A DNA stretch of 64,000 nt, taken from the NCBI RefSeq assembly GCF_019112545.1, contig NW_025064908.1, forward strand, positions 184,895 through 248,894, in the 5' to 3' direction. The notes under the pieces were generated by a model. That model was not told the DNA's origin. It made no database searches and worked only from the letters and a program-made list of their open reading frames with translations. Each line of letters starts with the position of its first letter. The stretch's first letter is position 1. Below, one piece after another: positions 23,257 through 33,863 of this stretch. This DNA comes from Guyanagaster necrorhizus (lineage: Eukaryota > Basidiomycota > Agaricomycetes > Agaricales > Physalacriaceae). The translations under genes were made by a program, and so were the position numbers.

Positions 23257-23595
23257 AAGCGCGTTATCTTCGTCACAGGCTCGAAGACTTGCATTGGATA
23301 CGATCTTGTGACGCTCCTGGAACAGAAGGGTTGTACAATTTACCTGTCATCGGGGAATCAAGCAGCTTGGAAAACAGGCGCAGTGAGTGGATTTTTAGCT
23401 GTGACGGTGGGACCCAGTTATGCTGATGATGACTGCGATCTTAGGTCTAAACTCAAGGAAGAGCACGGTCTTGATGTTAGATATGTTCAATTGGACATCG
23501 CCGATATTTCTGCAAAGGAGACCGTCGAGAAGGCCACAGGCAGGCTGGACCGCAGACCTATCCCATCGTCTCACTTGTGGTTTATTTGGCACTGA
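23257..23595 (+). pseudogene. Short-chain dehydrogenase/reductase N-terminal fragment
   Basis: The frame from 23257 opens with KRVIFVTGSKTCIG, the Rossmann-fold nucleotide-binding motif TGxxxxIG of SDR enzymes. It continues with LVTLLEQKGCTIYLSS and, after what may be an unspliced intron or insertion (about 23380-23446), LKEEHGLDVRYVQLDIAD, ending ETVEKATGRLD. In the family this is followed by the NNAG motif and the catalytic YxxxK. Here the sequence turns into unrelated residues and a stop, so the catalytic half is missing. The fragment stops about 300 bp before repeat A' begins, so the duplication or a linked rearrangement may have cut the gene. Confidence 0.62.
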
Positions 23596-24116
23596 CGGAT
23601 TCCAGCTTGTCTCCCTTATTCGCGGTGGGTGGTGTAAAGATTAGCGCGCGAAATGCATCATTCTTGATACACCGACTTCCGCAGTCGGACGACAGATGTG
23701 CACATCAGATGTTGCAAAGATCCATCTGTTACAATGGTGCCTGTACCTACTGTCAATCAGAGAGGACTATCACAGCAACGACAAATAATTTACCACTGTA
23801 ATCTAGTGTAATAATCTGATCTTCTACATGCTTATTAAGGATGCAGAGATTTCCCAGTCTGTTCGCTACTACGCCCATAGACGTTAAATTAACATCCAGA
23901 AAAGAACTCGAAGACATTGCAGCTCACGACATTGGACGACGGTAAGCAATACACTCACTATCGATACCACGATAGCTGTACCACTACTTGTTTCAACACC
24001 GATGCCAAAACACCCTCTCCAAGGTGACAACGTACTGCGGACTGATCCTCGGCCTTCGTAAAAGGGCCGCTGAACCCACGACACATCAACTCAACATTGA
24101 CATGTACCAGCCCAGG

Positions 24117-24125
24117 TATAAAAAG
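24117..24125 (+). promoter_or_regulatory. TATA-like box of secreted-protein gene copy 2
   Basis: TATAAAAAG about 118 bp upstream of the ATG at 24243; identical to the box in the other copy. Confidence 0.5.
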
Positions 24126-24242
24126 CCAGGAAAAGAAACTCCGATTCTTCGTCAAGCCTCGTGCTTTATCCTCTGTATTGGCCGGTCCATTACAGATTCA
24201 ACTCTCCGTCTCTCTCTTTCCACATCCTATTCCCCATTCATC

Positions 24243-24797
24243 ATGCGCATCTACGCAGCACACATCGTCCTCACCATGGCGCTCTCCACATATGCTCTCC
24301 CAGCGGTAAGCAAGAATTACCCTTTACAGACTATTCTCAGCTCAATCAAGACCCAAACTTCGTTGGGCGCTCGTCAAGGAGATGTCCAGGGAGGCGATCC
24401 ACCAAGAGGAAACGGACAAGGATCCAGTGGTCCAGGACAAGGACCATTGAATAACAGCCAGCAACCCAGCCAGAACGGACCTCCGGGGATGAACGGGGGT
24501 CAGGGTGGTGGCAACAATCCAGGACAGCCCGAACAGGGCCCTCAAAACGGACCATCGGGACCCCAGAATAGTGGTCAAGGAGATCGGGGCGGCCCACAAC
24601 AAGGACACGGCGGTCAGAATGGTTTTCGTGGAGGTAACGGCAACTTCGGTGGCCAACAGCCTCAGGGTGGCCCGCCAATTGGTCAGGGAGAGCCACAGAA
24701 TAGCGGCACACCTCAGAATGGACGTGGTGGACCTGGCCAACAGAATGGTGGTATGCGTCGACGAAGTGATACTGGTTTGGCTTCGTTTCGCCTATAG
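24243..24797 (+). CDS. Secreted Gly/Gln/Asn/Pro-rich low-complexity protein (copy 2)
   Basis: Single-exon frame of 184 aa beginning MRIYAAHIVLTMALSTYA, a clear signal peptide, followed by a short ordinary region and the Gly/Gln/Asn/Pro repeat tract. Relative to the gene at 936-1493 I count roughly eight residue changes and one deleted Asp in the Gly-Asn stretch. All are conservative for a low-complexity chain, and the frame, start, stop and TATA box are kept in both copies. The product is probably extracellular, for example a wall-associated or matrix protein; no known family was recognised. Whether both copies are expressed cannot be told from sequence. Confidence 0.72.
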   Translation: MRIYAAHIVLTMALSTYALPAVSKNYPLQTILSSIKTQTSLGARQGDVQGGDPPRGNGQGSSGPGQGPLNNSQQPSQNGPPGMNGGQGGGNNPGQPEQGPQNGPSGPQNSGQGDRGGPQQGHGGQNGFRGGNGNFGGQQPQGGPPIGQGEPQNSGTPQNGRGGPGQQNGGMRRRSDTGLASFRL

Positions 24798-25053
24798 TAG
24801 ATTGACTATGACCGAGTTTTTGCATCGCATTCATAGGTTGTAGTCCGATTATAATAGTCCTTTGTTGTCTGTACCGAGCAACTGATGATGAACGATGATG
24901 GCGGATGCGACTCGTGCGGAGGAAGGAAGCAAAGCTTTGAGAGGTCAAGCTGAGCAAGCTAACAATCAACAATCAGTCAGCCACTCAGCTTCAATAAACG
25001 GTATCAACATACCGAAGATACTCTGCACGAATGACGACGATCAAACCCCGTAC

Positions 25054-25661
25054 CAGAATCGGCACTGGAAATACAAGGCACAATTTTTGAATTCTATGGA
25101 GTTTCTCCAAGTTAGTCGCTACCAGCACGTTGACTACTTGGTGACTCTGGTTTGACTTGGATTCACCAAAAGCTCCACAATGGTAAGCGATGACGCGGCA
25201 TGCAAGCTCGATATGTCTGTCGTTGAAGCGGTTGCATGAGAGTGGAGAAGGAGGCACAAGATCCGACTATAAGCAGCGAATGAACTGTTCTTCATCTTCC
25301 TCTGCTTCGCTGGGACATTCTACGTCGATCCATTAAGGCACCAATACACTCGGGATCAACCTCGCTCCTAGGGACCCGTCGCGAGGGACCTGCAGAAAGA
25401 ATCAGCAGTGACTGGGGCAGCGAAGAATATAACATACCTCGCCATGAGAGCGACTCTGGAACCTCGAAATTGGGACGGCTGGATCTTCCTCTGGATGGAT
25501 TCTGTGATAAAAAGATGACTAGGTGTCGGTGATGATGAGAGAGATGTCCGTTGATTGTCATTTTAACAAGCAGCAATCCGCATCGACAAATGGCTGAGGC
25601 AACATAAGAATCTGCATTAGGAGACAACTTTCAGTAATTAGGATATATCTACCTACCGTAC
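25054..25661. mobile_element. 608-bp insertion in repeat A', flanked by CCGTAC direct repeats
   Basis: Copy 1 of repeat A has a single CCGTAC where copy 2 has CCGTAC (25048-25053), 602 bp of unrelated sequence, and CCGTAC again (25656-25661). This is the footprint expected from an insertion with a 6-bp target-site duplication. The inserted DNA shows no terminal inverted repeats, no long-terminal-repeat TG...CA ends, no poly-A tail and no convincing gene (a 111-aa minus frame has no domain). It could be a small non-autonomous element, or copy 1 could have lost the segment by recombination between the 6-bp repeats. Confidence 0.6.
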
Positions 25662-26343
25662 AGTAGCCGTGTTCGAGTCTGTCTGACAGCGGAATGCAGC
25701 CAGAGCGCGTTGACTGTAGCGAAACACTTTATGTGAGTAACACGTCGGCTGGATATAGTACACGATGCACCTCTTGTATAACGAGTGTCGCTTGTAAAAC
25801 CCTCCTCCCGTATATTTTCGGCAGCCCTGATGGCCTCCGTCCATGCCCAGAATGCGAATCTGGTGACGCCCCTGTTCCTGACTAAACGACAGCATTTCTC
25901 CAGACAGAGTTATAGAACGCTCCACGAGGCGGCTACAGGTCAAATAGCAACCCCTCCTGATGACGATCATTGCTGACGATTGTACTGCGCGTGTGAAGTC
26001 GTAGGTGCCTTCAGGTACGACGACCTGTCCCCATAGTCAGCCAAAGAAACACGTGAAATACACAGTACGACGGACCTTCGTCGTCTGTTCCGTTCAGCAA
26101 CTTCTTCACCGAGACCAAATCACTATGTCGACTCTCACTCGCACGTGCCACTCCACCACCGCTGCTTTTCTTGAACCGTTGAATCATATCGCACGAGTTC
26201 TTCTACAACGCTATACCATTGACACAGGCTTCTCTCGATGGACTTCGCAGTGACTTGTGTCATGCCATAAGACTCGCTTTCGGGTCCAACGTCGCCAGTT
26301 CGAAACAGACAGTTTCGCGGAAGCAGTAGGACGCACGAGTTGA

Positions 26344-27464
26344 CAATAGTGTAGAAAATATGTACGCGGACGCGATTGCGCCTCCCCGTTTCGTCTACAC
26401 ATTCCTCACGCCAAGTAATGACCTTCCAGCATCAGCACATCTGCGTTAGGGGAAAAGAGCATAAGGAACTGGCTTATAGACATGAAGATAAGCATACCAA
26501 CTTGGGCCTCCAATGTTTCTACGTGCTATAGCAAGACTCATAACTGACGATGTCTAATAGCGGTATTATGAATACCGTGGATGATGGTGGTTAAGAGAAG
26601 AAATTGTGGACTACTGTCGCGGGTGACATCCCGAAGACCCGAATCCGATCAGACAGTGCGCGCTGACTCATCAGCCGGCAGATATTTTTATTCTTCAACC
26701 AATGTGCAGGTAATCTTGAGCAATATTTTCACCAATGATTGGTGAGGAAAGCTCTGCGTTATATGTATCTACGTCTAAGGGAACGAAAGTTTGAAATGGA
26801 GTTTCCGGCCTCTGAGTATCGCAAAGATCATGCTTGGACGAATTTTGGCTGGCAATATTTCCGGTAATTAGCGCTTGATTTCACTGGAATATCGGGTTTG
26901 AAAGTCATATAACAGTTAGATTTGAAAAAAAAAAATGCAGGGAACACATCGCTGTATATCTTGTCTCGGCCGGTGGTCTTCCTTGTCAAATTTTTGCTGT
27001 TCTTGAGAAGCTACATGTACTAATGACTAGCTCTGTCATGGGCTACGGAAAGAAAAAATACGATAACAGTTATACTCTGGGGCCCCGATGACTCATTTTT
27101 CCAACTCGAATTATTCCTGAAAAAAATTGGGTGTTATGGTCTCTTGTCGCCACCTCTCTCCCCCGGTTGCCACTTCTTGCCACTTGGATGGTCAAAGCAT
27201 TGCCTCATGATTACTCAAAACAGCTATTCCAATGATTGATACCTGACTAATAGCCATAAAAGTTATATCCTGTCAGGCATTGTCCCTCCCATACACCCAA
27301 ACAGCAACTCTGTCCATAAAAGTAAATATACCGACAACCAATTCACCTCCTTAGAAAACCAATATAAGGCAGGGCATTCCAGGGTGTTTTGCCATCCCCC
27401 GCTGCCTGCTGCCCTTTGCCCTCTGCAAGTCCCTCCTCGCCTGTATTGCCTTGTTCTAAACAAA
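26344..27464. other. Intergenic region and promoter of the C2H2 factor
   Basis: No gene recognised. An AATATAAGG sequence at about 27361-27369 lies ~95 bp before the ATG at 27465 and is a plausible TATA element. Confidence 0.4.
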
Positions 27465-28603
27465 ATGCCTCGCATTGCCTGCAAGGAACCTACCGTGAGC
27501 ATTTCTTCCCTTTATATCAGACACGAGTGGCACCCCATTGTCCCAATGCTGATGTAATCTTCTCTTTTATCCAGAAACGCACCCCGACCCAATGCCAAGT
27601 TTGCTTCAAGGTATACTCCGATGTGACTGGCCTTAGCCGACATTCCAAGACACACCTCCCTGACGCCGAGATGTAGATCTGATTTATCTCTCATTCCAAC
27701 CTTTTGCTTACCCTCCGTTTCTCAGTCGCATGCACAAATGCAAATACTGTCCCATGCGCATGTGGCAAAAACCCAACCTCAACGCCCACGTCTGCTCAAA
27801 ACAGTGAGTCTCCTATGAACTCTTCCCCCGTTCGTCTCCTTACTTTATTGCCACCCCAGCACGGGCGAAAGCCGTACAAATGTGGTGCCCCGGGATGTAA
27901 CTTCGCTTCACCCAGTGCTTCTGGCCGGCATCGCCACAGAAAGGATTGCGAACTGTTTCTCGATCCGAATTTCGTCCACAAAACATTTCCCGGGAAACAG
28001 CTTCACCCCGGTGTCAATGCCGGCGTCCCGCTTGAAGGATTCATCACATTCTCAATGGTGTCCTCCAAATCTGACATTGAGGCATGGCTCCCAGAGGACA
28101 CACCAATTCCCCCACCAATCGCCTCCCCACAAGGATGTGACTTGAATTTCCCTGAAATGGTCTCCTCACCCTCTGACTCCAGTGTGACCGACAACTCACT
28201 ATCCATGGATTTCAGCGGTGGCATGACGGAATCACCACTGCCTGATTTCTTTCTTCGTGCGGCATCGCCTGCATCATCAGATCTCAGCTCCGAGTCTTCC
28301 ATCTCTTCGACATCCTCCGTCGTGATCGAACCTCGGCTACTTTCGCCTCCCTTTTACCTGGATTTCGATCAATCCTACACAGCTAGTTTCGACGGGTTAT
28401 CCACCGGGTCAAGTACAGTGGACTTCAATGCACTTGCCCTCTATTCCTTCATTGCATTCCCATTGAATGACGCATCTTCCTTGCCCTTTCGATCGTCAAT
28501 GGAAGATTTCTCTCTTCCACCGTTCGAGCAGCTTTTTTCATCGCTCTACATCGACACCGAGAAATTTCTCGAACAAACTTTATTCGACACGACTTTAACT
28601 TGA
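27465..28603 (+). CDS. C2H2 zinc-finger transcription factor with acidic tail
   Basis: Proposed exons are 27465-27494 (MPRIACKEPT), 27575-27672, 27726-27803 and 27860-28603. Finger 1 is CQVCFKVYSDVTGLSRHSKTH, finger 2 is CKYCPMRMWQKPNLNAHVC and finger 3 is CGAPGCNFASPSASGRHRHRKDC. A Ser/Pro/Asp-rich activation-type region follows to the stop. The first two introns close in phase. The third (gtgagt...ccccag) leaves a one-base mismatch before HGRKPYKC. An alternative weak donor after LNAH (gtctgc at 27794) restores the frame but removes the CSK of finger 2. This is therefore either alternative splicing, a one-base deletion (gene damaged) or a sequence error. The copy at 11811-12359 keeps only the tail. 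It is a nuclear regulator; targets are unknown. Confidence 0.68.
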
Positions 28604-30580
28604 CGCGTTTATTTGTCTCCCCTTGTACTGGACATTTTTGTCTCGCCTTTCTTATTGTCCCCTGCAGCCATGTAAATCATACACCTCGCGTTAAAAAACA
28701 ATAGTATACTTATTATTATCCCCAGCTTCTGTCTCTACAATGGTCATAGAATATTTAGAACCGATAGAGTGTACAAGAATAATGATCCAATTATCCCCAC
28801 GTTAACAAGGGAATTCAGAGCTTCGAGGAGAAGAGAAGGTAAAAGACAGAATTTGATTAGGTCTGCACTACAATATACGGGTAGCATGGTTGGGAAGGTA
28901 GATGTGACCGCAGTGTACGACATTGAACGCGATGAAACCGGACGGGGCATCCAACATTGAAGCGGATCGTCATAATAAGTCTGCTGCTGTTCCTCCATAA
29001 CTTCATCGATGGATCTCAGCGCCCACGCCTTTCCACCACTTTTTATCAAGACCGGCCATCGCCGCCGAATGGTATTTGCAGCCTTTCCAACAGCCGTCCC
29101 CGCTGTAACATGCATTGTAGCGCCAGTCACAGCTGCCCTTTCGCCGGACACTCATCTTCTCCGCATGCACATGCAAAGTCTCGACAAGCCAGGTAGGGTT
29201 TTCAAGTTTTCCCATTTTCGTGAAGTACGAGGTGGCCGGGAGTTCTGTAGTGCGATCAGAATACGAAATCGTCCATGTTTCATGTGTTTGAATTTCCTCT
29301 GTGGTACGTTTTGACTGATATCGGATAACGAAAACGTCGGGCAATTTGCGCAACAACTCGTTGAGATGCTGGATGGCAAAGCAAGGCCTCGCAGAATAAC
29401 GGTTCAACACGTGGATCTTCCCAGAACCGCCAGATGTACCCTCGACGTCGGTTATAGAGCGCTCAAGCCACATTCTCAAGTCGTGGTGGAGTTCAGTCGG
29501 TGAATGTGAATGTTCGGTATGTCGGAGGACGACGTGAAGGAGGCGGATTATGGGTCGTCAACAGTCATGAATTTCCCGACGCCCTAGATATATATGATAT
29601 AAGGAAACAAGCTGGCGGAATTTTATGAAAAACCTACGGTTCTGTGTGAATGGTCGTCACCGCTTCGGTCCGTAAGAATAATGCACTCATCTGATTTAAT
29701 GAGAAATCCTCCATGATTTAGGGTGATCATGATGAGTCCGGCACGAATATGACAGTGCAGAATGTGGGCGCTGTCGAAAGCTGGCTGGTGAGCTGGGTCG
29801 AAATAAATGGTCGGACATTATGAAGCAAATATGATATGGTACGGCGCACCTTCGATGGCATCTGCAATACACGTCACTAGGTCCTTAACATTGCAGAATG
29901 TTGTTAGATCTCTCCTGATGGTCTTCAAGAAGATCCGGAGTGCCTGCAGCTTCAGGGGACAGTAGAGCTCTTCTGACACTGGTCCATATCCCTGCATAAT
30001 CGTGACCATATCAGGGATGTCTCCACCAGTCTCCATCTCAGCTACATGGGGGACTCGGTGCTTGGCGAAAAGATGATAGATGTCGGATTCTTTGGCAGTC
30101 GTGGAGGAGTCCGCACGCTAATAGTCCTTCATGAACAGCAGCCCCCCGCGCGGCGTCTCAGGGTCATGAAGATCAGGACTATCGAAATCGAGAGCGAGAG
30201 ACCGACGTGTCGATCGTCCGAGTGGTGACAACGAGTCTTCGTCGAATTTTGGAGCACATCACGAACCTGCGAACGACGCCTTCGAGGGTCACCTCCATAC
30301 GGAGAAGCTTCTGGTCCTTTATTTTTATCTTCCTCTTCTCCTCATGTCGTGCATCGCCATGCCACATATCCGTGACATACAGGCCAAATTTTGCTCAAGC
30401 AGCAATGGCGTCGTCGTCGTCGTCTGGGATAGGAGAGACGCTGGTGTCGTTCCCCCGTTGGCTCGGCGATAACTGGGAAAATCGTTTTTAAAAATCGAAG
30501 AGCAGGCCGGAATCTTTTGTGTAGTCGAAATGCCTGTTAACAATGGCCCCAGTTCTATCCCAGTATGTGAACCATGCGAA
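27975..30580. repeat. Inverted repeat B' (copy 2)
   Basis: Inverted copy of 9828-12437. It starts inside the last exon of the C2H2 factor and ends within the N-terminal part of the FunK1 relic, where identity fades beyond about 30545. The orientation is opposite to copy 1, yet A' and B' do not lie in mirror order, so A and B were copied in separate events or were later rearranged. Confidence 0.85.
29003..30560 (-). pseudogene. FunK1 protein-kinase pseudogene (copy in repeat B')
   Basis: Minus-strand counterpart of 9530-11327. From its 5' end it shows RWDRTGAIV-like sequence near 30530, LLRMEVTLEGVVRRF (about 30270), a METGGDIPDMVTI frame (29818-30036), the catalytic-loop region near 29690-29770 and the C-terminal frame 29003-29479 (KIHVLNRYSARP, DVFVIRYQ). 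The loop reads ILHCHIRAG, so even the Asp of HRD is lost. Stops and frameshifts separate the pieces. Both repeat copies carry largely shared but not identical lesions, consistent with the gene having been dead or dying before duplication. Confidence 0.78.
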
Positions 30581-32900
30581 CTGTTTCAAGCCGCTTGTCA
30601 CGTTATTTGGGCTCAGGAACTCACCTAAGACTTTCCAGATGGGTCAGATACACAAAGGACACATATTTTGTATAGAAATATTGAAATGTACCCAGCTACA
30701 GGGCAAAACTATGTGCTATAGAAAAAATTTAGCAGCCCTTGGGGACCAACGTACCTATCACCTGTGGGTACCGGTCTGCAATCCAGGTACCCCTTGAATG
30801 CATCTCGCAATATTGATGAAGTATATAATCAATTCTCCAGTCCTGAGAACCGGATCCTGAGTCAATTGAGATGGTCCTGAACCTATAACGACATTTCTTC
30901 GCTTACAGAGCATAGAAACCTAGACACATCTATAATCTGAATGATGAATGACTCTATTCTCACCAGTGAAGAAGAGAGAATATTGGACATGGCCCTGAGA
31001 AATAGTCAGGCCAGAAATAGCCCTACCCTGTGCCGACTTATGGGTTTGACATATCGGCACAACACTATAGCGAAGTCGGACAATTAAATGTGCACTACTA
31101 ACTCCACATCCTTAGCACGTAGCGTGTTTAGCTCTTGTATTTACTACGGGAAACGGTTACACATATATTTCTCTTCCGTAAATCAGTTGTGTGCTCAATT
31201 TTGACAGACATCTCTGCTTCGCCGGCGCTGGCTAGGTGATGTCCGTGTCGGGTACCGTTGCCGCTGAAGCCCAGATGCACCCCGGGTTTACTGGCCTGTA
31301 CAATACTGTTCCAGAAATAATTCAGTAGGGTGGTCCATGTCAAAGATCCAGTCATAGACGTACTTCGAAACTGTAAAAAAACTATGAGGGCCGACGGGGT
31401 AACAAAAAATAACGATCATCTGGCACAAAAGGCTCAGCACACTCACTTGGGAACAAGAGAAGCACTCTTGGCAGTGCTGCGACTTCCGCCGCAAAGACCC
31501 GAACTTTGCCGGAAGCGATCCTCTAGGCTCTTTCCCTTGCTTTTCCGATTACTACAAGGCAGTCTCTGCAAAATGTAGATTATCTCTTGTGGTACGTCGC
31601 ATAATATATGAATACTACCCCACTATTCTGTACTTGTCGTCGATAGCCAGCCGATTGACTATAGATGCGGGATGCTTGATAAGAGGAAGATTTGCACTAC
31701 GTTAACGTCCTAGGTTCTACCGGACCTTTCGAGTTCTGTAGAACAGACAACGACGCAACCACCTCTTATCCGCATGTATGTCTTTTAGAACCCGTGAAAG
31801 TTGGAGTACTCATATATATAACATCTCATTCTCAAGTGCCTATATCGTGTGAATAGATCTCGAAAGGTCAACTGTTGGCATCAAAACCGTTGGTCAGGCT
31901 TTCCGGTACCGGCTCTTCTGACAGCGATACTTCCAGGACTGCGCGCTTCTTAATCCTTGGTTCGCGCTATCCAGGTAACTCACGATCGACGGTTTCAGTG
32001 AAGAAACGTCAAAGGGAGTCTACAGTAGTAGGAATCTTGATTCTTGGACTGCTGTTTCAAGAATCGATGGTAACTGGAAGTTCCGAGTGCACTGAAGAGC
32101 GGCTGGATCCCTTACGACATCTCGGTGAAAGAATCTAGCGTTCAAGAACGTGTCGGTCTTAGGACGGTCGCACGGTAACACGAAGATCGCATACATTGCA
32201 TCTTTCATGGAAGAAAGCGCGATGCATTCACATCCCCTCCTTTGAATACTGTATAGATTGGCCCAAAGTGAACCCACTACTAAGCTTTCGTCCGTCTGAC
32301 CGCCTTGTTGATGGCGACGTCCAACCAGCTGGTCCAGTCAACAAAAAGACTGGACTATGGAAATTAACGGCGATCAACGACGCACAATATGTATAGGAAG
32401 CTCGGTCGTCCCGAGTTGCAATTTGGTAATCTGGTACCAGGCCCGTGCTCGTCACACGGAGCAAGATCTGGAAAATCCAGAATCTTGCAAGATCATTTTG
32501 GTGTTTTTCCGCCAAAGGCGGGGCACAACACCTGGAGGTGACTACGATCGACACATGTTCCATCATTCTAATTCTGTAAACATCTGTTCTCGACGTATGT
32601 CGACCGCTGTCTGGGACACTTTCGCATTCAATTTATCGAAGACGAACGCCCTTGTGAAACTAGACTGTAACAAGATTTAGGAATATTTTGTCGCCAGTAT
32701 TGAGCTATCTTACTGGGGAAGGATACCGCATGAAAGACGATATAGCTACCTATATACCTGTTACCTGCCATCTGGAAGGACCTTCGGTATTCTTAGTAAC
32801 TGAAGAAAGAACTGAAATGTGCACAAAATGATTTATGGTTTATTTACAAGGTCGTCGCCGCGCCAACGATATCATACATACTAACGCGTGTAGCATCTAA
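30561..32900. other. Gene-poor region, uncertain coding trace
   Basis: No gene is assigned. A minus-strand trace at 31128-31570 with a well-formed gtgagt...tttacag intron (about 31373-31448) joins two short frames, but the product (including TTLLNYFWNSIVQ) is not recognised. The rest has only short frames. Confidence 0.35.
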
Positions 32901-33863
32901 CTATGGAAGCGGGGGATAGGTGTTAGTCGATACACAATGAGGAACCAGGGCGGAATGCAGGACGGAAGTGTAATAACTATCGTCATCTCCGGACCCATCG
33001 TCTGAGCCCAACCACGAAAAATCCATGTACTTTTGGTTGGAGGTCGAGGATGAACAATAAGGGTGCGAATCGGCGTAAAATATTTTCCAGACCACTTCCC
33101 CGCAACCAGGGTTCTTGGTGTCAGGAATGGTTGGCGAGGTGCGAAATGTAGGCGACAAAGTGTCGTCTGAGGCCGAGGAGGAGGGAGTTGAAGAAAGGCA
33201 AGAATCGGAAACAGTCTCGGCTGAGCTTTGACGGCAGTCCGCACTGGAGTTCATACGATGCTCCTTGGCATCACGCCTTTTCTCTCGGGAAACGGTAGGA
33301 TCATTAAGGAAGATGCATGGTCCTTGGCGTGAAGCACATCTCGAGCATGGGTACTGGAGATCACATTTAACTTTGGCGGCGGCACATGCCTATGGCACCG
33401 TCAACCTGCGGAAGAGCGGGTACTAAATCGGTGACATACCTGACAAGACTTCTGTCTCGAACGACTGGATGTCATACTTCCGCCTGAAGTCAGCGTCCGC
33501 GTAGTTGGCTTGAAAAACAATACTCACCGATCTCTACAGGATTTCTTGTGTCGCGAGAGAACATCTCTTCTGGTAAATTGAGCACCACACAACTGCAATG
33601 ATGATGAGCGTCTGTACGACGAAGAATCGTCTAGGTGGCTTCGCCTACATCGCATTGGTGACTACGTTCGTTGGTATCTGTCGAGATGAGATGAGTCTAC
33701 ATCGCAAGGAGGTGAGATGCCGCTTACGAGAACGAATATGACGCCTCAAGTGGGTGGGCCTAGTGAACTTGGCCGAACAAAGCTGGCAGTAGTTTGTCTG
33801 CGGTAGAGTCGGTGTATTTCCTTTGTGAAGTCGCTTTCGGTCACTGACTGGAAACTGGTACAT
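32901..33863 (-). CDS. Transcription factor with two C2H2 fingers and a Zn2Cys6 cluster
   Basis: Model complement(join(32901..33389,33440..33464,33528..33592,33649..33677,33728..33863)), 247 aa. All four introns are GT-AG and all phases close. Finger 1 is CQLCSAKFTRPTHLRRHIRSH, joined by a TNER linker to finger 2, CDLCGAQFTRRDVLSRHKKSC. A basic link RDRSRQKS leads into the binuclear cluster CQACAAAKVKC...PCSRC...PC with spacing C-x2-C-x6-C-x5-C-x2-C-x6-C. The C-terminal half is Ser/Asp-rich, like an activation domain. The C2H2-plus-Zn2Cys6 layout is a known fungal class, usually much longer and ending in a fungal-specific TF domain; that domain is absent here, so this is a short member. It is a nuclear DNA-binding regulator; targets are unknown. 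Confidence 0.87.

Larger units (their letters stand above)
23913..26343. repeat. Inverted repeat A' (copy 2)
   Basis: Reverse-oriented copy of 1-1812, separated from it by about 22 kb. The outer end, near 26343, coincides with where the window cuts copy 1, so the duplication may be longer than seen. Compared with copy 1 it has an extra 608 bp at 25054-25661. High identity over coding and non-coding parts alike indicates a recent duplication or gene conversion. Confidence 0.9.
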
